Assembly (NCBI GenBank): GCA_963750075.1 | Contig: CAVVPG010000008.1 | Location: forward strand, 124,001 to 188,000 | Length of the DNA stretch: 64,000 nucleotides | Direction of reading: 5' to 3' | Source of the DNA: Bog-473 sp963750075 | GTDB lineage: Bacteria > Actinomycetota > Acidimicrobiia > Acidimicrobiales > RAAP-2 | Part shown: one piece after another, positions 33,554 through 42,523 of the stretch | Numbering within the stretch: the stretch's first letter is position 1 | How the letters are laid out: each line of letters opens with the position of its first letter | Made by a program: the position numbers and the translations under genes | The notes under the pieces: model-generated | What the model saw: only the letters and a program-made list of their open reading frames with translations | Database searches by the model: none | What the model was told of the DNA's origin: nothing

Positions 33554-34197
33554 TGGGGCGTCAGCGTAGCGAACCAGTCCCAACGAAAGGCATCGACGCG
33601 CTCCAGGGGTCCGGCCCACTCGGCCGGCGCGCCGGCGGCCGCGCCGGCGGGGTCGATCGCGGCCGCGGCCTGCCACAGGTCGCCGTCGACGAAGGCCACG
33701 GTGACCGTGCGCCCGTTCTCGCGGTCGGCGAATTCCCAGGCGCCCGCGACCCCCGCCCGGCCGACCAGCGCCTCGCCGTCGACGGGCGGCCCCACCACGA
33801 CGTAGACGCCCTGCGACGGGCGGAACGGAACCGCCCCGGCCGACACGGCCACCCGGGGCGCCGCCCACCGGCCGACGACCTCGAAGGGCCCGGAGAGGAG
33901 CGAGCGCCGGGGGGCGAAGAAGCGGTCCTCGGCGTGCAGGCGTTTGGCCAGAGCGAAGAAGGGCGGCACGCAGCTCTCGTCGCGCATCAGGTAGAGCGTC
34001 ATGTAGTGGAACGGCTCGAGCAGAGGCCCCGTGGCCGCCTCCGCCGCCCGGCAGCGCGGGGAGCGGACCCAGCGCTGGCCGAAGGTGATGCCGTCCACCG
34101 TGAACTGCTCGGGCAGATGGTCGAGCTGATGCCAGGCGTTGTAGGCCTCGTGGGCGGAGGGATCGGTGATCTCGGTGAAGGAGAAGAAACCCAGCAC
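33550..34197 (-). CDS. Dimeric alpha/beta-barrel-like hypothetical protein
   Basis: 215 aa from GTG 34197 (VLGFFSFTEITD). DPSAHEAYNAWHQLDHLPEQFTVDGITFGQRWV resembles the EthD/dimeric-barrel helix YNxWHxxxHLPE that binds hydrophobic substrates. No membrane segment. TACCCT (34204-34209) lies 6 nt before the start, a leaderless arrangement. First gene of a coupled operon with the HVHTHL membrane protein and the disulfide oxidoreductase. Confidence 0.7.
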   Translation of the reverse strand: MLGFFSFTEITDPSAHEAYNAWHQLDHLPEQFTVDGITFGQRWVRSPRCRAAEAATGPLLEPFHYMTLYLMRDESCVPPFFALAKRLHAEDRFFAPRRSLLSGPFEVVGRWAAPRVAVSAGAVPFRPSQGVYVVVGPPVDGEALVGRAGVAGAWEFADRENGRTVTVAFVDGDLWQAAAAIDPAGAAAGAPAEWAGPLERVDAFRWDWFATLTPQ

Positions 34198-34241
34198 CCG
34201 ATGAGGGTACCCGGTGCGCGGAATGCAAGACTCTGCGGCCG

Positions 34242-35282
34242 ATGGCAGCGGCGACCGCGCTCCTCTCCGGCCTGCGGGTGCTCGACCTGAGCATCTGGCG
34301 CCCCGGCCCCTACGCGACGTCACTGCTGGTCGCGCTCGGGGCCGACGTCCTGAAGGTGGAGCCGCCCGGCGGCGACCCCATGCGCCACTACGCAGGGCTC
34401 TTCGCCTCCATCAACGCCGGCAAGCGCAGCGTCGTCCTCGACCTCAAGGAGGGTGCCGGGCGAGAGCGGGCCCTGGCCTTGGCCGATGAGGCCGACGTGC
34501 TCGTCGAAGGGTTCCGGCCCGGCGTGATGGCGCGGCTCGGCGTCGACGAGGCGACCGTGCGGGTCCGCAACCCGGCCCTCGTCTACTGCTCCATCTCGGG
34601 TTACGGGCAGGCGGACGAGCGGGCCACGCTCCCGGGGCACGACGTCAACTACCAGGCCTGGGCCGGCGCGCTGACGCCCGAGGGCGGCACCGCGTCGCTG
34701 CCGCCCCTGCCCATCGCGGACCTGGCCGCCGGCCTGACCGCCGCCTTCGGGATCTGCGCCGCCGTCCTCGGCAGGGGCGCCACCGGGCAGGGCACGTACC
34801 TCGACGTCTCCATGACCGACGTCATGGCGACCTGGACGGGGCGCACGGGTTCTGGCGCCGGTGAAGGCGACCACGCCGGCGGCGCGCGCACCGCCGCCGG
34901 CCCCACACCGGGCTACGGCCTCTTCGCCACCGCCGACGGCGGCGACGTGGCGCTCGGCGTCCTCAACGAGCAGCACTTCTGGTCGGCCCTCTGCGGCGAG
35001 CTCGGGCTGGGCGACGTGGCCGGCCTCTCATTCGAGGAACGGGGCGGGCGAGGCGCCGCGTTGCAGGCGTCGATCCGAGGCGCCGTCGCCCAACGCCGCC
35101 GCGACGAGCTCGTCACCCGCCTCGTCGCGGCCGGCGTCCCCGTCGCGCCCGTGCTCGACCGCCCGGGCATGCTGGCCTCCGCCCCGTTCCCTGCCTTCCC
35201 CATCCGTCTGCCCCTGCCCGAAGCGGGGCCGGTCCCCGCACTGGACGAGCACGGCGGGGAGGGCTTCGGCGACCGCGGCTGA
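34242..35282 (+). CDS. CaiB/BaiF family CoA transferase, AMACR-like
   Basis: 346-aa class III CoA-transferase-fold protein: GLRVLDLSIWRPGPYATSLLVALGADVLKVEPPGGD, LDLKEGAGRERAL, VLVEGFRPGVMARLGVD, and GHDVNYQAWAGAL whose Asp is the catalytic residue of alpha-methylacyl-CoA racemases. Shorter than the usual 380-410 aa. Racemase or CoA transferase; both fit. Starts 45 bp from the divergent 34197 gene. Confidence 0.88.
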   Translation: MAAATALLSGLRVLDLSIWRPGPYATSLLVALGADVLKVEPPGGDPMRHYAGLFASINAGKRSVVLDLKEGAGRERALALADEADVLVEGFRPGVMARLGVDEATVRVRNPALVYCSISGYGQADERATLPGHDVNYQAWAGALTPEGGTASLPPLPIADLAAGLTAAFGICAAVLGRGATGQGTYLDVSMTDVMATWTGRTGSGAGEGDHAGGARTAAGPTPGYGLFATADGGDVALGVLNEQHFWSALCGELGLGDVAGLSFEERGGRGAALQASIRGAVAQRRRDELVTRLVAAGVPVAPVLDRPGMLASAPFPAFPIRLPLPEAGPVPALDEHGGEGFGDRG

Positions 35283-35334
35283 CCGGCTCGGGCCGGTGCC
35301 CGTGCTGTTACGTTGCGGGCGACCCATCGACCTC

Positions 35335-35823
35335 ATGACCCAGATCTCCGACCTCCTCAGCGCCAACAAGGGCTACGCCGCGGCTCGGGCCAACGTGGCC
35401 GACCCGCGCCCCTGGCGGCGCCTTGCCGTCGTCACGTGCATGGACGCGCGCATCGACGTGTTCGCGGTGCTCGGGCTGCACCTCGGGGAGGCCCACGTGA
35501 TCCGCAACGCCGGCGGGCGGGTCACCGACGACGTGCTGCGCAGCCTCGCCCTCTCGAGCGGGGTGCTCGGCGTCGACACCGCGGTGGTGATGCAGCACAC
35601 GAAGTGCGGCCTGGCGGGGGTGACCGACGCCGAACTGCGTGAGCTGACGGGAGCCGACCTCGGCTTCTTCCCGATCGACGACCACGCCGCTGCGCTGCGC
35701 GAGGACGTCGAGCTCTTGGCGCACACGCCCTACCTGTCCCGGCTCCGGATGATCGGGGGCTTCGTCTACGACGTCGAGAGCGGGGAGCTCGACGACGTCG
35801 TGCGCTGGGAGCGGCCGGGCTGA
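35335..35823 (+). CDS. Beta-class carbonic anhydrase
   Basis: 162-aa beta-carbonic anhydrase: VVTCMDARIDVF provides zinc ligand Cys and the Asp-Arg dyad, VIRNAGGR is conserved, and MQHTKCGLAGV gives the His and second Cys ligands. Short relative to plant-type enzymes but like Rv1284-class actinobacterial ones. ATG 35335; no strong ribosome site. Hydrates CO2 in the cytoplasm. Confidence 0.93.
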   Translation: MTQISDLLSANKGYAAARANVADPRPWRRLAVVTCMDARIDVFAVLGLHLGEAHVIRNAGGRVTDDVLRSLALSSGVLGVDTAVVMQHTKCGLAGVTDAELRELTGADLGFFPIDDHAAALREDVELLAHTPYLSRLRMIGGFVYDVESGELDDVVRWERPG

Positions 35824-35872
35824 GCCACCCGCCGAGGGCGGCGGGCCCGGGGAGGGAACACAAGGAGGGTCG

Positions 35873-36862
35873 ATGAAGGTTGCCATCCTCGACGACTGGT
35901 TCGACACGCTCCGCACGCTTCCCTGCTTCCAGAAGCTGGCCGGGCACCAGGTGACGGTGTTCACCGATCACGTCCAGGACGCCGACGCCCTGGCGAGGCG
36001 CCTGGCGGACGCCGAGGCGCTCGTCCTGATCCGCGAGCGTACGGAGATCCGGGCCCCGCTCCTCGAGCGGCTGCCGCAGCTCCGGCTGATCAGTCAGCGC
36101 AGCGTCTACCCGCACATCGACGTGGACGTCTGCACGGACCTCGGCATCGTCGTCAGCTCCGACCAGCACGCTGGCACGCCGTCCTATGCCGCCGCCGAGC
36201 TGACGTGGGCCCTCGTGCTGGCCGCGCTGCGCCAGGTGCCCCAGCAGGTGGCCTCCCTGCGCGCCGGAGGCTGGCAGGCCGGGGTGGGCCGCACGCTGAG
36301 GGGCAAGACCCTGGGGATCTACGGCTACGGCCGCATCGGCGCAGTGGTCGCCGGGTACGGCCGGGCCTTCGGCATGGACGTCGTGGCCTGGTCGCGACCC
36401 GGGTCACTCGAGCGTGCCCAGGCGGACGGGGTACGACCTGCGGGCAACCGCACCGAGCTCTTCGGGGCCAGCGACGTGCTCTCGCTCCACCTGCGACTGG
36501 CACCTGCCACCAGGGGAATCGTCACGGCGGCCGATCTGGCGGCCATGCGGACCGACTCGCTGCTCGTGAACACCAGCCGGGCGGGGCTCATCGAGCCGGG
36601 GGCCCTGGTCGACGCCTTGCGGGCGGGCCGGCCGGGCCTGGCGGCCCTCGACGTCTTCGAGACCGAGCCGCTCCTCGACCCCGACGACCCGCTGCTCGGC
36701 ATGGACAACGTCGTCTGCACGCCCCACATCGGCTATGTGACCCGTGAGGAGTGGGATGTACAGTTCAGCGACATCTTCGACCAGATCAATGCCTATGCGG
36801 ACGGCACCCCGGCCAACGTGGTGAACCCCGACGTGTTGGCACACGTCCGGAGCCGACCCTAA
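35873..36862 (+). CDS. D-isomer-specific 2-hydroxyacid dehydrogenase
   Basis: 329 aa. Catalytic Arg in LVNTSRAGLIE, Glu in DVFETEP and His in CTPHIGY; the NAD loop is LGIYGYGRIGAVVAGYGRAFGMDVVAWS. Ribosome site AAGGAGGGT 6-7 nt before the ATG. Sits between carbonic anhydrase (49 nt) and the L,D-transpeptidase (10 nt) on the same strand. SerA-like fold but without the regulatory ACT domain; substrate unknown. Confidence 0.92.
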   Translation: MKVAILDDWFDTLRTLPCFQKLAGHQVTVFTDHVQDADALARRLADAEALVLIRERTEIRAPLLERLPQLRLISQRSVYPHIDVDVCTDLGIVVSSDQHAGTPSYAAAELTWALVLAALRQVPQQVASLRAGGWQAGVGRTLRGKTLGIYGYGRIGAVVAGYGRAFGMDVVAWSRPGSLERAQADGVRPAGNRTELFGASDVLSLHLRLAPATRGIVTAADLAAMRTDSLLVNTSRAGLIEPGALVDALRAGRPGLAALDVFETEPLLDPDDPLLGMDNVVCTPHIGYVTREEWDVQFSDIFDQINAYADGTPANVVNPDVLAHVRSRP

Positions 36863-36872
36863 AGGAGCGCAG

Positions 36873-38414
36873 ATGCCGGCCGACCACACCGCGTCCCGAC
36901 GAGCAGCCGTGCGGAGCGGCGAGCACGACCGCCAGGATGGGCGCGGTCGCCGGCGCCGGCGCAACCTGATCTCCGCGCTCGTCGGCTTCCTGGTGCTGCT
37001 ACCCGGCCTGATCGCCGCGGCACCGGGCACGGCGTCGGCGGCCTATCCCGACAACCCCGCCCAGCCCGTGCCCTTCGGCAGCGCCGGGTCGTTCGGCCCC
37101 ACCGGCGGCCTGACGCTGAACGCGCCCGCCGTGGGGATGGCGGGCACGCCCAGCGGCAACGGCTACTGGATCGTCGCCGCCGACGGCGGCATCTTCAATT
37201 ACGGCGGCGCCGGCTTCTTTGGTTCGGCCGGCGCGTTGCCGCTCAACAAGCCGATCGTCGGCATGGCGCCGACGCCCGACGGGGGCGGCTATTGGCTGGT
37301 CGCCTCCGACGGCGGGATCTTCTCGTACGGCGACGCCGTTTTCCACGGCTCGGCAGGCAGCCTCCCGCTCAACAAGCCGATCGTCGGCATGGCGGCGACG
37401 CCCGACGGGGGCGGCTACTGGCTGGTCGCCTCCGACGGCGGGATCTTCTCGTACGGCGACGCAACGTTCTACGGCTCGACCGGCTCCATCAGCCTCAACC
37501 AGCCGGTGGTGGGCATGGCCGCCGCACCGGGCGGGACCGGCTACTGGCTCGTCGCCTCCGACGGCGGCATCTTCAACTACGGGACGGCGCCCTTCCTGGG
37601 CTCGATGGGCGGCACCCCGCTCAACGCCAAAGTCGTCGGCATGGCGGCGGGCAACGGTGGCTACTGGTTGGCCGCCGCCGACGGCGGCATCTTCAACTTC
37701 GGCGCCGCCTTCCTGGGTTCGATGGGCGGGCAGCCGAACGCCAACCCGATCCATGCCATTGCCGCCACCCACGACGGCAACGGCTACTGGCTCCTGCCGA
37801 CGTCCCCCCCGCCACTTCCCCCGACCCTCAGTCCCGGGTCGAGCGGTCCGGCGGTGGCCATGCTGCAGCAGCAGCTGTACTCCTTGGGGTACTGGGTCGA
37901 CACCACGGGCGGTTCCTTCGACGACAGCACCGAGCAGGCGGTATGGGCGCTCCAGAAGGCCGCCAACCTTCCGCGCGACGGCGTGGTCGGGCCGTCGACG
38001 TGGGCCGCGCTGCAGGCCGGGGTGGTCCCCCATCCCCAGAGCACGTCGGGCTACGTCATTGAGGTCAACCTGGCCAATGACCTCGTCATGGTCGTGAACA
38101 ACGGCCATGTCGAGTGGACGCTCAACACGTCCACCGGTGGGGGCTACACGTACACCTCGGGTGGCGTCACCTCGGTCGCCATCACCCCGACCGGCGTCTT
38201 CAACACCTACCGCGTGATCGACGGGATCGACGTCGACTCGCTCGGGACCCTGTGGCGGCCGAGGTTCTTCACCGGTGGCTACGCGATCCACGGCGACTCG
38301 TCCGTGCCGCCCTACCCGGTCTCGCACGGGTGCGTGCGGGTCAGCAACGAGGCCATCGACTGGATCTGGGCGAACAACATCGACCCGATCGGGACCACCG
38401 TCTGGGTGTACTGA
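36873..38414 (+). CDS. Secreted L,D-transpeptidase with GYWLVASDGG repeats and peptidoglycan-binding domain
   Basis: 513 aa. A basic N-terminus and hydrophobic signal segment (about residues 31-57, ending TASA) are followed by six repeats of about 42 residues with the core GYWLVASDGGIFSYGDAxFYGSxG and xLNxPVVGMAxTPDG (residues about 70-310). A Pro-rich linker leads to a PG_binding_1 domain (SGPAVAMLQQQLYSLGYW) and a YkuD L,D-transpeptidase domain with GGYAIHGDSS and PVSHGCVRVSN, holding catalytic His and Cys. Cross-links peptidoglycan 3-3 outside the membrane; the repeats probably form a propeller-like wall-binding module. AAAGGAG precedes the ATG. Confidence 0.93.
   Translation: MPADHTASRRAAVRSGEHDRQDGRGRRRRRNLISALVGFLVLLPGLIAAAPGTASAAYPDNPAQPVPFGSAGSFGPTGGLTLNAPAVGMAGTPSGNGYWIVAADGGIFNYGGAGFFGSAGALPLNKPIVGMAPTPDGGGYWLVASDGGIFSYGDAVFHGSAGSLPLNKPIVGMAATPDGGGYWLVASDGGIFSYGDATFYGSTGSISLNQPVVGMAAAPGGTGYWLVASDGGIFNYGTAPFLGSMGGTPLNAKVVGMAAGNGGYWLAAADGGIFNFGAAFLGSMGGQPNANPIHAIAATHDGNGYWLLPTSPPPLPPTLSPGSSGPAVAMLQQQLYSLGYWVDTTGGSFDDSTEQAVWALQKAANLPRDGVVGPSTWAALQAGVVPHPQSTSGYVIEVNLANDLVMVVNNGHVEWTLNTSTGGGYTYTSGGVTSVAITPTGVFNTYRVIDGIDVDSLGTLWRPRFFTGGYAIHGDSSVPPYPVSHGCVRVSNEAIDWIWANNIDPIGTTVWVY
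37241..37462 (+). repeat. Near-identical 96-bp intragenic repeat in the L,D-transpeptidase gene
   Basis: Units 37241-37336 and 37367-37462 match at 94 of 96 positions with a 126-bp period (42 codons). The other repeats of the protein have diverged much more, so this pair is a recent duplication or has been homogenised. Confidence 0.9.
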
Positions 38415-38468
38415 GCCGGGCGCGCGGGCTGTGTCGTCGGCGCTCGGCGGCCCGGCCGACCCCAGCTG

Positions 38469-39893
38469 CTAGATGTCGTAATAGAGCATGAACTCCCACG
38501 GATGCGGCCGCAGCCGGACCGCGTCGACCTCACGGGAGCGCTTGTAGTCGACCCAGGTCTCGATCAGGTCGTCCGTGAAGACGCCTCCCGCCTTCAGGAA
38601 GTCCTGGTCGGCCTCGAGCGCGTCCAGCGCCTCCTCCAACGACGCCGGGACCTGACCGATCTTGGCCAGCTCCTCGGCCGGCATGTCGAAGAGGTCCTCG
38701 TCGACGGGTGGCGGCGGCTCGATGTGGTTGGCCACGCCGTCCAGCCCCGCCATGAGGATCGCCGAGAACGCGAGGTACGGGTTGCAGGCCGGGTCGGGGC
38801 AGCGGAACTCGACACGCTTCGCCTTGGGGCTCGGCGAGTAGACCGGAATGCGGCAGGCAGCCGAGCGGTTCCGCTGGGAATAGACCAGGTTGACCGGCGC
38901 CTCGAACCCGGGTACGAGCCGCTTGTAGGAGTTGGTCGTGGGCGCCGCGAAGGCGAGCACGGCGCGGGCGTGCTTGATGATGCCGCCGATGTACCAGCGT
39001 CCGATGTCCGACAGTCCCGCGTACGTGCCCTCCTGATGGAACAGCGGCTCGCTGCCGTTCCACAGCGACGAGTGCACGTGCATGCCCGACCCGTTGTCGT
39101 CGAACAACGGCTTCGGCATGAAGGTGGCCGTGTAGCCCGCCGCGTTGGCAACGCTCTTGACGACGTACTTGTAGAGCATCAGCTTGTCCGCCATCTTCAA
39201 CAGGGTGTCGAAGCGCATGTCGATCTCGGCCTGACCGGCCGTGCCGACCTCGTGGTGCTGCACCTCGATCTCGATCCCGAGCTTCTCCATCGTGAGGATC
39301 ATCTCGGAACGCAGGTCCTGGAAGTGGTCCATGGGCGGGACGGGGAAGTAGCCCTCCTTGTAGCGGGGCTTGTAGCCGAGGTTCGGCCCCTCCTCACGCG
39401 CCGAGTTCCAGATGCCCTCGATCGAGTCGACCTGGTAGAAGGCGGAGTGCTGGTCCTGCGAGAAGCGCACGTCGTCGAAGATGAAGAACTCCGCCTCGGG
39501 CCCGAAGTAGGACGTGTCGGCGATCCCGGTCGTCTTCACGTACGCCTCCGCCTTCTTGGCGACGTAGCGCGGGTCCCGACTGTAGGGCTCGAGCGTCAAC
39601 GGGTCGTGCACGAAGCAATTCAGGTTGAGCGTCTTGTGCTGGCGGAAGGGGTCGACCACCGCCGTCGAGGGATCGGGCAGCAGGATCATGTCGGACTCGT
39701 GGATCTGCTGGAAGCCCCGGATGGACGAGCCGTCGAAGCCGTTGCCCTCGGTGAACATCTCCTCCGTCAGCGTGTGCGCCGGCATGGAGAAGTGCTGCAT
39801 CAATCCGGGGAGGTCGCAGAACCGGAGGTCCACCACCTCGATCCCCTCGTCCTTCACGAGCCGGACGATCTCGGCTGGGTTGCGCTCTTTCAT
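38469..39893 (-). CDS. glnA: Glutamine synthetase type I, Phe at the adenylylation position
   Basis: 474-aa GSI: beta-Grasp DLRFCDLPGLMQHFSMP, GFDGSSIRGFQ, FGPEAEFFIFD, HHEVGTAGQAEIDMRFD, FMPKPLFDDNGSGMHVHSSLW, NSYKRLVPGFEAPVNLVYSQRNRSAACRIP and VEFRCPDPACNPYLAFSAILMAGLDG are intact, so the enzyme should be active. The site normally carrying the adenylylated Tyr (NLYDLP/DLYELP) reads VDEDLFDMPAEE, with Phe402 (codon 38688-38690). ATG 39893 behind GAGGGAG. Single gene; the 200-bp region upstream is its promoter. Confidence 0.95.
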   Translation of the reverse strand: MKERNPAEIVRLVKDEGIEVVDLRFCDLPGLMQHFSMPAHTLTEEMFTEGNGFDGSSIRGFQQIHESDMILLPDPSTAVVDPFRQHKTLNLNCFVHDPLTLEPYSRDPRYVAKKAEAYVKTTGIADTSYFGPEAEFFIFDDVRFSQDQHSAFYQVDSIEGIWNSAREEGPNLGYKPRYKEGYFPVPPMDHFQDLRSEMILTMEKLGIEIEVQHHEVGTAGQAEIDMRFDTLLKMADKLMLYKYVVKSVANAAGYTATFMPKPLFDDNGSGMHVHSSLWNGSEPLFHQEGTYAGLSDIGRWYIGGIIKHARAVLAFAAPTTNSYKRLVPGFEAPVNLVYSQRNRSAACRIPVYSPSPKAKRVEFRCPDPACNPYLAFSAILMAGLDGVANHIEPPPPVDEDLFDMPAEELAKIGQVPASLEEALDALEADQDFLKAGGVFTDDLIETWVDYKRSREVDAVRLRPHPWEFMLYYDI

Positions 39894-40092
39894 GGTGACG
39901 TCTCCCTCTGAGATCTCGCCGGGCAGCCACCGCATGCGCGCCCGGGCCAACGAGATTCGACAGGTACCTATCACAACGCTTCTTGCATCTGCGCAGCTGA
40001 GAGGCCGAGTTCATCAAGTCTTCACAATGACGACCACCTCCCCGTGCCGCGCCACGGGCGGAGAAGGGAGCCAGCTCTTACGCTGAGCGGCG

Positions 40093-41031
40093 GTGCCCAG
40101 GGCCTACCAGAAAGGACTGCACGAGGTGGCCGACGGTGTCTGGGCCTACCTGCAGCCTGACGGGGGCTGGGGCTGGTCGAACGCCGGGCTCGTGACGGGC
40201 GACGGGTCGTCGCTGCTCGTCGACACGCTCTTCGACCTCCGCCTCACCGCCGAGATGCTCGAGGCGATGCGTCGGGCGACGCCGGCGGCCGAGCGGATCG
40301 GCACGGTGGTCAACACGCACGCCAACGGCGACCACTGCTACGGCAACTCGCTCGTCGCCGGGTCCGAGATCGTCTCGACCGCCCGCTGCGCCGAGGAGAT
40401 GGGCCAGTTGCCCGCCTCCACCATGGCGGCCATGTTGCGGGCCGCCCCGTCGCTCGGCCCGGCCGGCGAGTTCCTGGCGCGCATCTTCGCCCCATTCTCC
40501 TTCGACGACGTACCGCTGACGCTGCCCTCGAGGACGTTCGAGGGCGGGCTCGACCTCCAGATCGGCGACCGCCGCGTATCGCTGATTGAGGTGGGCCCGG
40601 CGCACACTGCGGGCGACGCCGTCGTGCACCTGCCCGCCGAGGGCGTCGTCTTCACCGGCGACATCCTCTTCCACGGCGGCCACCCCATCGTCTGGGCCGG
40701 GCCGGTTGCGAACTGGATCGCCGCCTGCGACCGCATCCTCGCACTCGAGCCGGCGGTGGTCGTCCCCGGGCACGGCCCGCTGGCCACTGCGTCCGCCGTG
40801 GCCGACCTGAAGGGGTACTTCGAATTCCTCACGACGGAGGCGCGCATCCGCTTCGACGGCGGCCTGACGACGATGGAGGCGGCGCGCGACATCGACCTGG
40901 GCCCGTACGCGGGCTGGGGCGAGCCCGAGCGGCTGGTGGCCAACGTGCACGCCCTCTACCGCGACTTCGGGGCCGACGTCACCAGCGATGCCCTGACGCT
41001 CATGGGCGAGATGGCGGCACTGGCCGGCTGA
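40093..41031 (+). CDS. MBL-fold metallo-hydrolase
   Basis: 312-aa metallo-beta-lactamase-fold protein: zinc motif VVNTHANGDHCYGN (HxNGDH), GPAHTAGDAVVHLP with the third His, FTGDILFHGGHP with the bridging Asp, and VPGHGPL. The N-terminus GVWAYLQPDGGWGWSNAGLVTGDGSSLLVDT is typical of quinoprotein relay/SoxH-like hydrolases. GTG 40093. Substrate unknown. Confidence 0.9.
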   Translation: MPRAYQKGLHEVADGVWAYLQPDGGWGWSNAGLVTGDGSSLLVDTLFDLRLTAEMLEAMRRATPAAERIGTVVNTHANGDHCYGNSLVAGSEIVSTARCAEEMGQLPASTMAAMLRAAPSLGPAGEFLARIFAPFSFDDVPLTLPSRTFEGGLDLQIGDRRVSLIEVGPAHTAGDAVVHLPAEGVVFTGDILFHGGHPIVWAGPVANWIAACDRILALEPAVVVPGHGPLATASAVADLKGYFEFLTTEARIRFDGGLTTMEAARDIDLGPYAGWGEPERLVANVHALYRDFGADVTSDALTLMGEMAALAG

Positions 41032-41095
41032 CCGACCCGTCTCGGGGAGCGTTCCGGAGGACCCGTGCGACGGCAACGCTGCCCTCCCCGGTGCC

Positions 41096-41160
41096 GAGGG
41101 CGGAGGGCGGAGGGCGGAGGCGCAGCCTGCAACAGGACTACCCCCCTCCGGCTGGGGGTA
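41096..41160. repeat. Heptamer tandem repeat and hairpin upstream of the kinase gene
   Basis: gagggcg is repeated about 3.6 times (41096-41121). Then a perfect inverted repeat, taccccc (41139-41145) and gggggta (41154-41160) with an 8-nt loop, ends 10 nt before the kinase GTG. The heptamer array could change length by slippage; the hairpin could act as an operator or hinder initiation. Confidence 0.6.
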
Positions 41161-41170
41161 CACAACGCGG

Positions 41171-42523
41171 GTGGAGTCGCGCACGGTCACCGGGTTGATC
41201 GGCGGCCGCTACCGCATGGGGGGCCTGCTGGGCGAAGGCGGCATGGCCCGGGTCTTCGACGCCTTCGATGAACGACTCGAGCGCCCGGTCGCGGTCAAGG
41301 TCCTGCGCCCCGAGACCGAAGCCCTCCCCGGCATGCGCCAACGGTTCGAACGGGAAGCTCGCATGGCGGCCCGGCTCGTCCATCCCCACATCGTGGCGGT
41401 GCTCGACTACGGCGGCGACGCCTCCTTCTCCTATCTCGTCATGGAGCGCCTACCGGGAACCACCCTGCGCGACGAGATCGCACGCGGACCGATGCCCACA
41501 CCGAGGGTCGTGCGCGTCGTGACCGAGACGCTCGCCGGCTTGGCGGCCGCGCACAAGATCGGCGTGCTCCACCGGGACATCAAACCGAGCAACATCCTTC
41601 TTCACGAGAACGGTCACACGAAGATCGCGGACTTCGGCATTGCCAAGAGCCTCGCCCTCGGCTGGCACCAGAACGGCGTCACCGACGACATGACGTTGAC
41701 CGGAGTCGTGCTGGGCACCCCCGGCTACCTCGCTCCGGAACGGAGAGCGGGGCGACCGGCCACGGTGCAGTCCGACGTCTACTCGGTCGGGGCGGTCATG
41801 GTCGAGGCGCTCACCGGGCGGCGGGCGGATCCCGGGGCCGTTCCGGCGGAGGCGTTGCCTCCGTCGCTCCGGGCGGTCGCCGGACGGGCGGTGGCGACCG
41901 ACCCGGGCGAGCGGTTCCCTTCGGCACTCGCGATGTCGGAGGCCATGAGGCCACAGCGGACCGGGCCCGCTCCCCCGATGGCCGGTGCCCACACGGGGAC
42001 GGTTCTCGCGCCACCAGAGGTGCGACCGACTTCGCGCGCTCCCCGCACGCGCCGGCGTCGCGCCCTCGTGGCGGCTGCTGTCCTGGCTGTGCTGGCTGCC
42101 ACCCTCTGGAGCTTGCTCTTGCCGATGGGCGATCGGCCCACCGGCCCCGCATCGACGACCTCGCACCACCTCGCAGCCGGAGCGGACGGGGAACGAGCCG
42201 CCATCACGACGCTCGCCTCCTCGCTGGCCAGTGCAGGACTGCCCGGAGACGGTGCGTTGTCCTCCGCCCTGCAATCCGCTGCCGCAGAGCATCGCGCTGC
42301 GGCCCGGCTGGCCGCAGCGCAAGCTGCGCTCACGCTTGCCCAGGTGCTCCTCGCCGGTGGCGGCATCACGCCCAATCAGTACCAGCAGGTCGTGATCGTG
42401 CTGGAAGCCGCCGGGGCGACCGCCCCGACGACCACCACCACGACGACCGCCCCCCCGCCGGTGCCGTTGTTTGCGCCGCACCACGGCCCGCACCACGGCC
42501 AAGGGGACGGACAGGGCGGCTAG
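41171..42523 (+). CDS. Membrane-anchored Ser/Thr protein kinase
   Basis: 450-aa Hanks-type kinase. P-loop LLGEGGMARVFDAFD, Lys in VAVKVLRPE, catalytic VLHRDIKPSNILLHENG, DFGIAKS, and an activation segment with DDMTLTGVVLGTPGYLAPE. The kinase part is short (to about residue 260). A basic patch and one membrane helix follow (ALVAAAVLAVLAATLWSLLLP), then an external Ala-rich helical domain, a Thr run and a His-rich tail. The extracellular part lacks PASTA repeats, so the signal it senses is unclear. Starts at GTG 41171. Confidence 0.92.
   Translation: MESRTVTGLIGGRYRMGGLLGEGGMARVFDAFDERLERPVAVKVLRPETEALPGMRQRFEREARMAARLVHPHIVAVLDYGGDASFSYLVMERLPGTTLRDEIARGPMPTPRVVRVVTETLAGLAAAHKIGVLHRDIKPSNILLHENGHTKIADFGIAKSLALGWHQNGVTDDMTLTGVVLGTPGYLAPERRAGRPATVQSDVYSVGAVMVEALTGRRADPGAVPAEALPPSLRAVAGRAVATDPGERFPSALAMSEAMRPQRTGPAPPMAGAHTGTVLAPPEVRPTSRAPRTRRRRALVAAAVLAVLAATLWSLLLPMGDRPTGPASTTSHHLAAGADGERAAITTLASSLASAGLPGDGALSSALQSAAAEHRAAARLAAAQAALTLAQVLLAGGGITPNQYQQVVIVLEAAGATAPTTTTTTTAPPPVPLFAPHHGPHHGQGDGQGG

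Noticed and set aside
37060..37800. CRISPR-like or satellite array
   Set aside because: The period of about 126 bp is in frame and encodes protein repeats of the L,D-transpeptidase; there are no spacers.
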